DNA of 64,000 nt. Source: Psophocarpus tetragonolobus. Its lineage: Eukaryota > Streptophyta > Magnoliopsida > Fabales > Fabaceae. The notes under the pieces are model-generated. The model did not search any database, was not told the origin of the DNA, and was given only the letters and a program-made list of their open reading frames with translations. Below, piece after piece: positions 36,393 to 49,462 of this stretch; the first letter of the stretch is position 1; each line of letters starts with the position of its first letter. The stretch is from NCBI GenBank assembly GCA_037954015.1, contig CM075694.1, positions 14,822,001 to 14,886,000 of the forward strand, written 5' to 3'. The translations under genes and the position numbers were made by a program.

Positions 36393-36990
36393 AAGACTTA
36401 GGACTTGATTGATTGATTTTGTTTTTTTAGTTTTTGAAAAAGAATTTTAAAATGGTTTGCAAAAACCATTTTTTGGAAGAAAAAAAATTTATTTGATAAG
36501 TGTTATTTGAAAATTGTTTTAAAGATGTAAAAATAATAAAAAATGTTCATATTTATAAAAATGCCATTAATGAAAAGCAAAAAATAATATATTATCATTG
36601 TATTTTGAATTTTCAAAACAAAAAATAGAAAACTAAAAAGCAAAATTACCCACCGTTGGTTCTGTTTTTTAGTTTTTAAAGCCTATAAAACCATAACTGT
36701 TTTCAAAAATTGTTTTAAGAAAATAGTATCCAAACAAGTCTTTTAGTTTTTAAATACTAAAAAACTAAAAGAAATTAATTAGTATGCATTGCAATCTAAG
36801 TTTTTTTACGCTACCATTCAATCATAACTTTTCATTTATGGTAAGTTTTTTAATTTACCAATTAATACTTTAAAAATCATTGTAATTCAACATCAATGTA
36901 AAACTCTCTTATGTTATCAATACATACTAATTAAAGTATTACTAAAAAAAATTTAATAAAATTGTTGTCAAACAAACATTTACTATTTAT
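36393..36990. mobile_element. hAT-like MITE (GTGCTTGTTTGG family) with a foldback MITE inside
   Basis: Left end GGACTTGATTGATTGATTTTG, right end AAAATTGTTGTCAAACAAAC. The family body includes AAAGATGTAAAAATAATAAA, ATGCCATTAATGAAAAGC and TATCCAAACAAGTC. At 36771-36936 it is interrupted by a foldback MITE (GAAATTAATTAGTATG to CATACTAATTAAAGT). Confidence 0.75.
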
Positions 36991-37278
36991 CTTCACTATT
37001 TATTTTCTTAAAATTTAAAAGGTGTAATAAATAACTAATCTCAACATTAGATTTTAAAAAAATGAATAATGAGGATAAAAAGTAATTAAGTGCTTGTCTG
37101 ACAGCAATTTTATAAAACTGTTTTTAGCATAAGTTTAATTAGTATCTACTGACAGTGTAAGTAAAGATGACAACGGGGTGGATCAGAGGCGGGTTTGTCC
37201 TCTCCATCCCCGTCCCCGGAAAGTGCAAGGTGGGGAAGGGAGCAAGTATAAAGAAGCGAATATGAACACTACAAGAAA

Positions 37279-37960
37279 ATGTATCTTTTATGATGACAGT
37301 AATCATCACTAAAAGTCTAAAAACTCCTCACTAAAGATAATTAGTGACGATTCTTTTATTGGTCTCGTCACAAATAAGAGAGTCAAGGTTAAATTAGTGA
37401 CAAAATCTGTAGAAGTCACAAATAAAAAGTTTATTGTGACAAATATATCGTCACTAATATTTATATGAAATAATGACAAATTAAAGTTGCCACAAATAAA
37501 AAATATTTATTGTGATGAATATATTGTAACTAATATTTGTATGTAATAATGAAAAATTAAAGTTGTCACAAATAAAAAATATTTATTGTGAAAAATATGA
37601 AATCTCTTATGATGACAGTAATCATTACTAAAAGTCTAAAAACTTCTCACTAAAGATAATTAGTGACGATTTTTTTATTGGTCTCCTCAGAAATAAGAGA
37701 GTCATTAGTGACAAAATATGTAGAAGTCACAAATAAAAAGTTTATTGTGACAAATATATCATCACTAATATTTATATGCAATAATGACAAATTAAAGTTG
37801 TCACAAATAAAAAATATTTATTGTGATGAATATATCGTAACTAATATTTGTACGTAATAATGAAAAATTAAAATTGTCACAAATAAAAAATATTTATTAT
37901 GAGGAATATATCGTAACTAATATTGTATATATTAGTGACAAAATGAAGTTGTCAAAGATA
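37279..37960. repeat. CACTA left subterminal region with a 319-bp tandem duplication
   Basis: The stretch from TGATGACAGTAATCATCACT (37291) recurs from 37610, 319 bp away, and again runs through TTAGTGACGATT, AGTCACAAATAAAAAGTTTA and TATATC(G/A)TCACTAATATT. It doubles the number of subterminal transposase-binding type motifs on the left side. Confidence 0.85.
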
Positions 37961-38544
37961 TATAAAATAATACTAATAAGTTAATGATACCATTAAAATT
38001 TGATAATAACAATGGTTATTATTATTAGTGTCAATTTTCTCACAACTAGTTATTAATTTAACATTTTTGTAATTATTTTTAAATCATAATTATTTTCTAA
38101 TTGCTACTAAATTATTTTTTAAATACAATAATAAGAAAATACGTAAAAAATATGATAATAATAAAAATAAAATATATAAATTTTAACATTAAAATATAAA
38201 TTATCTATTACATGTTCAATGATAAAAGCTAAAACACAATAATATTGTAAAGCTAAAACATACATTATATCCTTGTTAAATCACTTCACTATATGATTCT
38301 CTTGTTACACACACAAAAAAAAAAAAAATACTACAATATCATAATTTTGAAGTTAATCAAACTATTCCAAAAGTGATGATGACAAATAGTAGCATCTTTA
38401 GGAGAGCTTCAATCCTGTACAAAAAAGAAAATAAGTATTTGACAAAAAATAAAGTAATTATCATTTTTAAATATCATATATGTCATGATAAAAAGGTTGA
38501 TACAAGAAACTTCAAATAATAACAAAATAAACATAGTTCATTAG

Positions 38545-41465
38545 TCAAAGGACTTGAGGTAATAATCCATATAATAGCAATTGTCCCAATAAGTCAACAA
38601 TGTGACATTTAACCTCATTTGCAACATTTTGTTTCATTTTCTCTTTTTGAGTTTCTAAAGTCAATTGTTGGGCATTAATGAGTTCTCTTTGGGATTGTAG
38701 TTCCAACTCTTGTTTCTTTGTGATATCAGTCAATTTTTGCACTTCCAACTCTAAATTATTTGCCCGATTTTATGCATTCTCAAGTTGATTTTGAACAATT
38801 TGTAAAAAAAATATAGTTAGAATACACTATTACATTACTAGTTATTTGTTAACAAGAAATAAAATAAAATAAAATGAATTCAACAAAATGCATATTTAGT
38901 TAGCAAATAATATGTCACATTATTTAACATTAACTATAAAATGACCTTATTGAACATGAAATTAATTATTACAAAATTATTTAATTTAAATATACATAAG
39001 ATTTTAAGGTAATAAAATTAATTTAGGAATAAATGTTTTTTACATGCTCATTTAATTCAAAAGTAATCATCAATGAATATTTTAATGGAATTTTTATCCA
39101 TTTTCAACCAATAATGACAATTAGAAATATAATTATAATTATTGAATCTAAATAATCATCATCTCATTGAATAAATAATTATAAGAAGTGATATCATATA
39201 CATAGATATATGGACATTAAGCCATAAGCTAAGTTTCTAGGAATATTTCTGTTTATTCAAACATAGTGTCTTTCTATATGGAATGTTATACGTGTCCATC
39301 TACCCATGTTTTCAATCAAATTAGGACCATCTAATTTCCTAAGTAAAGATGCATATGAATAGGTTACACCGTTATGCATTGATCAAAGTTTCATTTACGT
39401 GATTAATTATGAGCAAGAGCAAATTAAATTAGCATACAATAAGAAATGACTTTATATTTTCTAATCAAAATTAACTTACCATAATTTTTTCACGATTTGT
39501 AATGCACCAAGTTTCGTTTGATCTCATACATGTGGCCTTCCACACTTCCACAGCATCTGTCATTTATCTAATTTTGAATCTGATTTCTAATAAAAAAAAG
39601 AATAATAAGCTAATGCATAATTAATTGATAATTTTGACTAACTTAATTTATATTAACACCAAATCTCACATAAAAACAATCATAAATAAAAATGAATCAG
39701 TTTTTAACTTATATAATATAAGAACATTGATATAAAACATTAAAAATATTACCATTTCAAATGCCTTTTGCACAATTGATTTTGTGAACATAATTGATTT
39801 TATTTCTTGTTTGCTACAATTAGCTTTGTTTTGCAAGCTTCATTCCTATGTAAAAGTGAATAATTTAATATTATAAGCATGAAATTATAAAAAAAAATTA
39901 AATTTAAAATATTAAAGCAATTTACCTGAAACTTTGAACCATTCCACTTATTGTTAATTAGCCAATTCCAATCTTACGAGGATACATATTTTGGCCTACC
40001 CTCTTGTTAATATAAACTTTATGTAAAGGATAAACCTTATTTTTATATTGAGATTGCATTTGCTTTATAGCGTATTCTTTAACCCTTTCAGACAAATTTA
40101 ATGTCTCCTAATATCATGTGTAAATATAAGAAAGAATAAAAATAAATATTATTAAAATATATTATCAACCTATTTGAATATATAATTAATATGCAATATA
40201 TAAATAAAAAATAATGATGCAACAAATATTTATACTAACCTTCGTGCATTTCCACATTTCATTTATATTATTTTTAGATATTGTTCTGCATTGATTAATT
40301 TTGAGACATGGGGTAAATGATTTGGTTGAGACTCGGTAACTTGTTTCTCAAAAGAATGAGATGTTAATATATCATTAGAAACTCTTTTAGAATTTAAGCT
40401 CAATGATTCTACAATCTGTCAATTACAAAATTAAGGTTAAAAATTAAATATAAAAAGTAAATTAAATGAGTGTAAAGAATATCATAAATATTCACTCAAT
40501 TAACTAGCAAATTAGAATTTTGTAATATTAATTAAATTTTAAAAATAATGTATAATAAAAAAATAATTTTAGTGACTAAATGTAAAAATAACTTACGTCT
40601 TCATCCATACATAGGGGACTTAAATCGCAAAGGATCAACACAGATAAAATAGAAAAAATGAAGCAATGGTAAAATGAAATTTCACTTGTCCCTAGAAAGT
40701 GAGTAAATGCAACGTCATTTGAATGTCTCACTAATGGTTGAAGTAGTATTAATGTAGAAAAAAAACCATTAACGTCTTTTCATCATATGCAAATTATTTT
40801 TTTAAATATATTTTTTCATATTTTTTATGAAATATATATTAGGTTTAAAATATAATTAGATGAGGAAAGATGATGAAACATCAAATATGTAAATAATTGG
40901 TGTAAGACTATTCATCATTGAAGAGACTAATATTTAATTTTAAATATTAAAAAAAACAGCAAGTGGTAAAACAAACTTTATTATTCTCGAAAGGCAAGTT
41001 AACTTAGTGACAAGTGGAAAGGATGTACAACAAGAAAAAATAAAAAAGAGTAAGCTCCCAATAGTTCAAGCGCAATCATAATTAATGTACATACAAGCAT
41101 ATTGATCAATGTACAACACTTCATCTTTTATGATTTTCAGAGTATGATATATTAACATTATAGTGAATAAGTTTCAAGATTTACCTTCCTTTTCTATAAC
41201 CTAAAAGCATTTTTAATATTAAATTCGTCATCTTTGTCATAGTTGTATTTTTTACTTGAAGTATTTGATCCAAATTCTTCTTCATGTTCCAGTATATAAT
41301 CTTCATCATCTTCAACTTTCTTCTTATCCTTAATCTTAGAATTTTGAGTTAAGCTCTTAAGAAAAGAAGCTATTTGGGGTAGTCTTAAAGCTTTTAATCT
41401 TGTTTTACTCTTTGCAATTCTTTAGATCTTTAGTTTCTCATAGTCAGAAACTTCTTACTTTGACA
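38545..41465 (-). pseudogene. CACTA second gene, Transposase_24-like (TnpA type), broken
   Basis: Pieces on the minus strand read in order: a charged N-terminal part at about 41465-41215 (SDYEKLKI, then VEDDEDYILEHEEEFGSN); a stretch at 40430-40240 (SFEKQVTESQPNHLPHVSK); an exon at about 40110-39925 (LSERVKEYAIKQMQSQYKNK, then NNKWNGSKFQ after a frame change); 39850-39745 (NEACKTKLIVANKK); 39570-39482 (DAVEVWKATCMRSNETWC); and a coiled C-terminus at 38748-38545 (KQELELQSQRELINAQQLTL). This course matches plant Transposase_24 (PF03004) proteins of En/Spm elements. Several stops and at least one frameshift are present. It is divergent from the main transposase. Confidence 0.6.
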
Positions 41466-44400
41466 TTGTTTTCCCTTGTTGACACAAAGAATAAGTCTTT
41501 AGTAAATTTTTTATAAAATTAATCTAATTTAAAGTTAAATACACAAAAATAATAAATATATTAACAAAATCAAGAAAAAAATTATAATATAAAATTTAAG
41601 TTAAAGAACAATTTGGATGTAGAACTATCACATATAATTTATTTTTTACATGACAAACATTTTAGTTAGATGATTCTTAGAATAAAAGAAAAAAATATAT
41701 AAAAGATATAGATTTTAATTTAGAAAGATAAATAAAAAAAATGTTTTGGAATAAGATGAGGAACTGCAGAATACAGTTATGCAAGTTAAGGGGGAAAAAT
41801 AAGGAAACGAAAGGAAGAATGAGCTAGCAGAGCGAGCAACCACTGTTGAATAAAAGAAATAAACAAAAGAATGACAAAAAGAATTAAAAAAATGAATGGT
41901 GCAATATTGTAATTACCTTATTAATTTCAGCATTCAAAACTTGAACTTCAATTTGAGGATATAGTTACTTATGAATTTTGTCCATTTTTTAACCTTTTAA
42001 TGAATTTAAGCATTTTGCAACTTCTTTTTCATCATCAATTTAAGTATTTTGAATGTTTTATCAATATTTGAGGTTGAAGAGAAAAATTGTAACACAATTC
42101 CATAAACATTGAAGAGTGAAATCAATATAAATTTTAACACAATTCCATAAATACCAGTACACAAAACAACCATAATTAAGGGTAGAGAAGTGTGTATATA
42201 TTGTGTATTGTTTTCTAACTCTTTTGTTTTCTCCCAATTGCAAACCATAGTTAGTGTATGGTTTTTGCTCTCTTGTTTCCTCTCAATTGCAAATCACAGA
42301 AAACAGATATTGTTAAATGAGAGAAAAAAAAAGTGCAAAGTTGAAACTTTTTTCCAAGTCAACTTTGGCTCCCATTCTTTCCCTCCTTGTTTTTCTTTTC
42401 ATACAATCTTTCCCTTCTTCTTTTTCTTTTCACACAATTTCCCCTCCTTATTGATGAACGTGAGAAAAAATCAACACAACTTCTTCCCTCCCTATTTTTT
42501 TTTTTTGTTTTTACTAAATGTGTTACTAGTGGGAGAATGTAAATTTTGTAACTTCCCTATAATTGTTAAATGTAAATGTTTGTTTACCCTTAAAAAAACA
42601 ACTTGGGATATGCAATGGAATATTCAGTTTTTAATCTTTTATTCAACAAAATATTTTAATCCATAACAATAAAAAAAAGATAATAAAAGAAGTTTTTAAT
42701 CTTTTATTTAACAAAATCTTTTAGTCCTAATTTCTAGGAGGTAACAAACATTAATCATAGTAAATGTTAGTAATCTTAAACTTTAATTTTAAATTTTGTA
42801 GTGTTACATAGTAAAATAAAATTTTAAAATGATTATATTTTAGTGTTAAATGTTTAGGATCCAGTTTTTTAATTAAAAGTAAAAATATATTTTTTATTTT
42901 TAATATGAATTTGAATATTTAAGATTTGATAAAAAATTTCAATTAAAAATATTCTTCTAAATATTTGATATATAATAAATATAATAATCTAAAAAAAATT
43001 TAAAATAAGTTTTTTCTTTTATTTGAACTTGTTTTTACGATTAGGTTATATGAATAAAATATTAAAAATGAAAGTAAAATGTTTTATCCATTTTTCTTGC
43101 CTAACTTCTCCACTTCTTTATTTTTTGAAAAAAAAAATATAATTTTAAAATAAATTAATTAAAATTTGATTTACTATACCTAATATCGTGGATTAGATAA
43201 TTTAGTTATTGAAACATATATTATTTTTAAATTTTAAAAACTATATAACTTTAGATAAGATTAATTAAATATATATATATATATATTAATTTTTTAAATA
43301 TATTTTTTTAGTAGGGGTTGATTATATATAGTTAGGTTATATGTCTTTTTTTTTTATCTTCTCAATGCTTCTAGTGGTGCAACAAGTTTGGAAATTTATT
43401 ATAACTCATACTTTGCATTAGTTATATATATCCTATTTACTTTACATGTTTGCTTCCCATATGAGTTGATGTGATTAGTAATTTTTTATTCATAATTTAA
43501 CGAATTTTTGGTGAAAACTTAAACATATAGAGAAATTAGTGGTGAAGGATACAAATCATCATAAAAAAATATTCAAGTAAATTGGATTTAAGGTATGCTA
43601 TCTTCATTTTTATTTCTCCAAATATAAATTAAGAATTTGCTGTTTTTATTTTTATTTATTTTCCTTTATACGTGTGTTTTAATATCATTAGTTTTTTTAA
43701 GGGGAGCTTTGTATTAGTTTTCAAAAATATAGAAAAACTATGTAATTCAATCCCATAAGTCATAATTTGAATTTATTTTAGCATTAGGTAATGAGTAAAG
43801 TACTAATAAAATAGTTTGTTATCCATGTTTTAAGAATTATATTTTTTTTAGCTAGTTAGTCATTTGAAAAAAAAAATTGATAGTAAAACTAAAAAGATAA
43901 TGAAAGAAGTAGTTACAAAGAAATAGTGTAAAAACTCAAAGAAGTTACAAGTAAAACAAATTAATTAAAAATAAAAAAAAACTCTGGAAGATAATAAAAG
44001 AAGTTTTTAATCTTCTATAAAATTAAATCTCTTAGCTCTAGTCCACTCATTAAGAATTTTAAAGTTAATTTATAGTATAAAATAAGAAAATAAAATGTTT
44101 AAAAATGCTTATATTTTATTATTAATTTTTTAGGTTTGGGTTTTAATATTAAAATTAATTAAATATATTTTTAATCATTAATTTGAATATGAATTAAAAT
44201 TTTTAAAATTCATTTACTTTTAACTTTATCCTAAAAAATGTTCTCCTAGTTTGAATTTGATAATTTTATAATGATGTATATATGATATATAATATATAAT
44301 AATAATAATAAAATTTATAAGATATAATAATAATAAAACAAATTTTTTCTTTCATTTGAATTTGAACTTGATTTTACAATTAGTGATAAGAATAAAAAAT

Positions 44401-44517
44401 AAAAAAAATATAAAATGCAACCATCTTGTATATTCTTTTTGTCTAACTTCTCGATTTTTTTTCAAAAAAATATGAAATTTTAAAAAATTAATTAAGTTTT
44501 AAATTTACGATCCAAAA
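41466..44517. other. Internal non-coding part of the CACTA element with a ~0.54-kb duplication
   Basis: AT-rich. Two similar stretches, about 42680-43220 and 43995-44545, both start AAGAAGTTTTTAATCTT and share CTTATATTTTA-type, TCATTTGAACTTG-like and TTGTCTAACTTCTC-like text near their ends. The open frame at 42190-42666 is a low-complexity artefact. Confidence 0.55.
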
Positions 44518-45453
44518 CCATGGGATAAATAATTTAGATAATGACCTAAAACTGATGAAGGACCATCCTTGAGGTATCAAATAGGACCCATCACAAGGTC
44601 CATGGCAAGAAGAATAGAAGAAAAGGAAGGTCATACCACACCAAGAGCATTGATGGTCACATGTGCGGATTTTGGTGCATCTACCTAGTCTTTTGCTTGT
44701 TTTCCTTATTTTTCCCTTCTATTTTTGGGAACCTTAATCACTTAGGATTTCATTGTGTATTTTTATTTAGCCTTTGTATTATGGGGCAAATTAGTTTAGG
44801 ATTTATTTTGGGACGTAAACCTTGACTTGTCAGGTCAAAAGTCCATTTCTTTCATTTTCTAGACATAAGGATATTTTAGTCATTTAGGGGGGAGGGACCT
44901 GACCTACATTTCATTTGAGGTTCATTTAGGGTTCATTTGAGAGGCATTTAGCTCTCAAATTTTCATGCAAATGGCCTAGAGGTCTCCCACCTTCTCTTTA
45001 AATACCCTAGGTTAGACTACATGTAGCCACGTTGGATATATTAGATATTTGAGAGAGTTTTCCTCATCATTCCTCTTCCTTAGTCATTTAGGGATCTCTT
45101 GGGCTCCTTCCTCTCCTCTCTACCTTAGAGGGAGCTTGGGTCTCCCTAGGATTGACCTTCACCCTCTCCAAGTGAAGTGAGCTAGCCAAAGAGACACCAT
45201 CCAACCATCACCATCCAAAACACCATTCTTTTGTCTCCATTTTTCATGAGCCACTTTCACCCTTCATAACCCCCATTTTCACACCTATTTCAGACCTTAA
45301 AGAAGATCCATTCAAACATCTCATCTTGGAGAAGAGTTGGTGACACCATGAAGAAGGTGGAGCCATCATGTTGTATCAAGAGCTAAGGTGGTCTTCAAGG
45401 GTAACTAGTGTTCTTCTCCATGGGATAAATAATCTAGATAATGACCTAAAACT
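44518..45453 (+). mobile_element. 864-bp retroelement-derived insertion bounded by a 36-bp direct repeat
   Basis: A 36-bp stretch starting CCATGGGATAAATAAT and ending GACCTAAAACT occurs at 44518-44553 and again at 45418-45453, with one difference. The 864 bp between are less AT-rich than their surroundings. Near the left end a frame reads GPITRSMARRIEEKEGHTTP-like text (YQIGPITRSMARRIEE), the kind of tail that closes legume Ty3 polyproteins, followed by LTR-like untranslated sequence (CTCTTTAAATACCCTAGG as a TATA region near 44993). It stands just upstream of the CACTA transposase. Thirty-six bases is far longer than any retroelement target duplication. Confidence 0.65.
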
Positions 45454-45806
45454 CTTCATGTTTAGATATTAATTTGTATTAGATAGTAATAAAATAAAAA
45501 CTTTTCCATTTTATTAGCTTATATTTTAAGTTTAAATTCTTAGAGTACCATTTTTTTTAAAAAAAAAGAAGAAGTTATATTTGATTTCAAATTTTTAAGA
45601 TTAGATACAAATATTAAAAAGATTTCATTTTTTGGATCTAAATTCAAGTTCTAGAAATAGATGATAAATATCAAAGTGAGAAAGAATGAAATTGTTTATT
45701 ATATGAATTGACATGTTTTAGTGAGTATTGTTTCTAATTAATTAACAACACGACTTTAATTTTGTTTTATTTGTATTTTCTATATTTATAATATTGTTTT
45801 ATAGAT

Positions 45807-46583
45807 ATGAGATTAGATAAAAGTTGGATACAAATTTCGGATAGAACCAATCATTTATATGAGAAGGAGTTTTCGAATTTCTTGAATTTTCTTTTGGTGA
45901 CTTTGAGGATGAGAAGTTGCTTCGTTGTCCATGTAAAAAGTGCAATAATGATCTTTTTCATTCTTGAAAAACTATATATCAGCATTTGTCATAATTGGAA
46001 TGAGAAGAAGTTATGTTATATGGGAGCATCATGGAGAAATAATGAGTGAATCTGATGACGATGACAATGATGATCAAAATATTTGTGATGATGGACTTCA
46101 TGACATGTTAGATGATTTGGGAAGTGCTATGAATATCGATAAGAATAAAGAAAGTAACGAAGAAAATTATACAACTAGCACTAATGTAATGATAAAGTTG
46201 GTGAAGAAACAAATAAGTTTTTGAAATTATTGGCGGATGTTGAACAAGAACTATATCCTGGTTGTAAAAACTTTTCTACATTATCATTCATTGTTCAATT
46301 GTTGAACATTAAATGTCTTTATGGCTCGAGTGCAGTTGATACTTTACTTTCTTTATTGGCAAAAGCATTTCCACTAGGAAATAGAGTTCCTATATCTTAT
46401 TTTGAGGTTCGGAAAGTTATACGTAAACTTGGTCTAGATTATGAGAAAATAAATGCTTGTTTGAAGGATTACATTCTTTATCGAGGTGATTATTCGAATT
46501 CTACATTTTGTCCAACTTGTGCTACTCCTCGGTACAAAGATAAAAAAAACTTCCCTATAAGATTTTGCGCCATTTTCCTTTAA
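45807..46583 (+). pseudogene. CACTA transposase, N-terminal Transpos_assoc part
   Basis: It starts MRLDKSWIQISDRTNHLYEK, the usual N-terminus of plant CACTA transposases. After about 30 codons the frame must change to read LRCPCKKCNN, the zinc-like core of Transpos_assoc (PF13963), and then again to reach WEHHGEIMSESDDDDNDDQN. From 46221 the frame LLADVEQELYPGCKNFSTLS, then VPISYFEVRKVIRKLGLDY and FCPTCATPRYKDKK leads towards the Transposase_21 domain. At least three frame changes and the stop at 46581 break the gene. GC and codon use are like the rest of the element. Confidence 0.85.
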
Positions 46584-46599
46584 CACCAAGGTTAAAACG

Positions 46600-48620
46600 G
46601 TTATACATGTCTTCTCATATTGCTACAAAAATGCGATGGCATAAAGATAGATAATTCGAAGAAGATGAATAATTAAGAATCCAGCTGATTCAATTGCATG
46701 GAAGAATTTTGACTCTAAATATTCATCCTTTGCAACAGATCCGGGAAATGTAAGACTTGGATTAGCTAGTGATGGTTTTAATCCATTTGGAAATATGAGC
46801 ACTAAACATAGTGTTTGGCCAGTTGTTTTAGTTCCTTATAATTAGCCACCTTGGATGTGCATGAAAGATCCTTATTTCATGATGTCACTACTTATTCCAG
46901 GTCCTAAAGCTCTCGAAAATGATATTGATGTTTATTTGAAACCTTTAATTGATGAATTAAAAGAATTGTGGGAGAAAGGTGTAGAGGCATATGATGTGGT
47001 TACCAAAGAATATTTAAGTTGCATGCATGTATTCTATGGACCATTAATAATTTTCCTGCATATGGAAATCTCTTAGGATGGAGTACTAAAGGAAAATTTG
47101 TTTGTCCTTTTTGTAACACGGATACGTGCTCGTTATGGCTACTAAATGGTATAAAATTTTCTTATATGGGAAGTCGCCGATTTTTGCCACATGATCATTC
47201 TTGGAGAAATTGTGCAAAAGCCTTTTATGGTAACAAAGAAAAAGCTTTGGCCCCTAAACCATTATCCAGAGATGATATAGTGGAACAATATCAACAGTTT
47301 GACCAAGTTAGTATTTTTCATTTGTTTTTTATTATTTCTACTAACAACTAGGTTTTTTTTTTGTTTCTGAGCTAACAACTAGTTACAGTGTATATTTTCA
47401 TAATGTTGGTCCATAACAATTAATTATTTTAACCATATTAATTAAGAATATTATAATTAGTATATTTTGTGCTTGTTTGGAAATAGTTTTATAAAACTAT
47501 TTTTAGTATTTTAGTTTTTAAAAACTGGAAAACTTGTTTGGATAGTGTTTTGTGAAACAGTTTTCAAAAACAGTTCTGGTTTTTTAATTTTTAAAAACTA
47601 AAAAATCGGAACAACTGAAAGTATTTTTGCTTTTCAGTTTTTTATTTTTGTTTTGAAAACTCAAAATACAATCAGAATATGTTGTCTTCTACTTTTCATT
47701 AATGAAATTCTAATAAATATGAACAAGTTTTTTCTATTTTTACATCTTCAAAATAGTTTTCAAATAAAACTTGCCAAACAAGTTTTTTTTTTCTTCCCGA
47801 AAACAGTTTTTGAAAATTATTCTTGAGAACTCTTTTCAAAAGCTAAAAACCAAAACCAAACCAATCAAACCCTTTATCTTTTATAACTAATCTATTTTAA
47901 TAATTATTTTAAAAGGAATACAAAATTGAAGATTTAAATTAATGAGTACATAATAATCACTTCACTTATTTATTCAATAAAATAGATGAAAACCTTAAAA
48001 TAACTAAAAGATTTCAATTGAATAAAGAGATTTATTTTTATATAATATTCAATTGAATTAATTCTTTTTTTCTTTTTTAGGTGATATTTGGTAAATTTAA
48101 AAAGAAAAGAAAGAGAAGAAAGATTCAATTACCTTGGAATTGAAAAAAGAAAAGCATTTTCTTTGAATTGACTTATTGGAGTAGCTTAATGTTACGACAT
48201 ATTTTAGATGTCATGCATATCGAAAAAAATGTGTGTAATAATATAATAGGAACGCTGATGAATCTTGAAGGGAAGACAAAAGATAATATAAACACCCGTT
48301 TTGATCTAGAGTGCTTGAATGTACAGCCTGAGCTTTACACAACTATGATTGAAGAAGGTAAATAAACATACCAATATGCATGTTATACTATATCATCTAA
48401 GGAAAAGCAAGCCTCTTATCAATTTTTAGTTGATTTAAATGTTCCTGATGGTTATTCATCCAATATTTCTCGATGCATTAATGTCAATGAGGCAAAAATA
48501 TCTGGAATGAAATGTCATTATTGCCACGTATTTTTACATCGTTATCACCCACTTTCAATATGTGGTGTTCTACATAAGGAAGTCTCTGAGACATTAATAG
48601 ACATTATTTCTTTTTTAGAG
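46600..48620 (+). pseudogene. CACTA transposase, Transposase_21 catalytic region with a MITE-bearing intron
   Basis: First piece: DPGNVRLGLASDGFNPFGNM, VWPVVLVPYN then a stop, PPWMCMKDPYFMMSLLIPGP, and IDVYLKPLIDELKELWEKGV up to about 47020. A frameshift leads to LWTINNFPAYGNLLGWSTKG, CPFCNTDTCSLW and SRRFLPHDHSWR. The exon ends FDQ at 47306 with donor GTTAGT; the acceptor TTTTTTAG at 48080 opens VIFGK, in phase. The next exon gives LRHILDVMHIEKNVCNNIIG and, past a stop at 48363, YSSNISRCINVNEAKISGMK. This is the PF02992 domain of En/Spm transposases. The intron is enlarged by a MITE. Confidence 0.88.
47468..47874. mobile_element. Complete hAT-like MITE (GTGCTTGTTTGG family) in the transposase intron
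   Basis: About 407 bp, from GTGCTTGTTTGGAAATAG to CCAATCAAACCCT. It has the full family body and long imperfect self-complementarity (TTTTAAAAACTGG, CAGTTTTCAAAAACAG). It explains more than half of the 774-bp intron. Confidence 0.8.
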
Positions 48621-48624
48621 AGTT

Positions 48625-49005
48625 ATGCTAAAAAACATTGAGTTTGGAGAACTTAGACTTGCTAGAAAAACAATAGTTTTAGCCTTATTTAAGTTAGAGA
48701 AAATATATCCTCCTTCTTTTTTTGACATAATGGTTCATTTACCCATTCACTTAGCAAATGAGGCAAATATCGCTAGGCCAATGCAATATCGTTGGATGTA
48801 TCCTAATGAAAGATACTTGTGTAGACTTAAATCATATGTGAGGAATAAGGCTTGTCCAAAGGGATGTATTGTTGAAGCTTATGTAGCACAAGAATGTGTA
48901 AATTTATGTTCTAAATATTTAAATTATGAAGGTGACCAAATGAAAAAATCAAAGTCGACAATTTTTTCACAAGTTGGCAAACCATTACTCGAAAAAAAAT
49001 GTTGA
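48625..49005 (+). pseudogene. CACTA transposase, DUF4218 region
   Basis: 126 residues: LARKTIVLALFKLEKIYPPS, FFDIMVHLPIHLANEA, MQYRWMYPNERYLCRLKSYV, then NKACPKGCIVEAYVAQECVN. This matches the DUF4218 (PF13960) region that follows Transposase_21 in plant CACTA proteins. It continues the frame of the region before it except for the stops noted, and ends at a stop at 49005. Confidence 0.85.
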
Positions 49006-49462
49006 GTTAAGTTTAGTAGAATGAGAATAAGCCAACTTATGTTCTTAAAAACTGTTATGAATGGTTGCCATTTATTAAGTAAGTAATTTTCTTAAATACA
49101 AATTTATATTTATTATAATTTATAAGTTCATATATTTATTATATATGTTTACATTATTAGACTACACAAATAAGAATTAGAGAAAGAGAAACCACAATAT
49201 GTGAAAGAAAGGCACGAAAAAGAATTTTGTCATTGGTTTAAAAATTGTGTAAGTGTAAATTTATATATGTCCATTATTATATTACTTTAGTATATCAAAA
49301 CTTACATTTTTTTTTCTTTTACAAGTTACCCTTTTAAAAAATGATGTAGAAGAAAGAATATATGAATCATTGTTTAACTTAGCTTATGGACCTCATACAC
49401 GAGTTTTTCAGTATACAAGTTATCTTATAAATGGTTAGAGGTTTAATATAAAGGATCGTGAT

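Noticed and set aside
42190..42666. 158-codon frame inside the CACTA element, the longest uninterrupted frame there
   Set aside because: Pyrimidine-rich text giving FFFFF and SFPP runs; no domain, and the neighbouring frames look the same.
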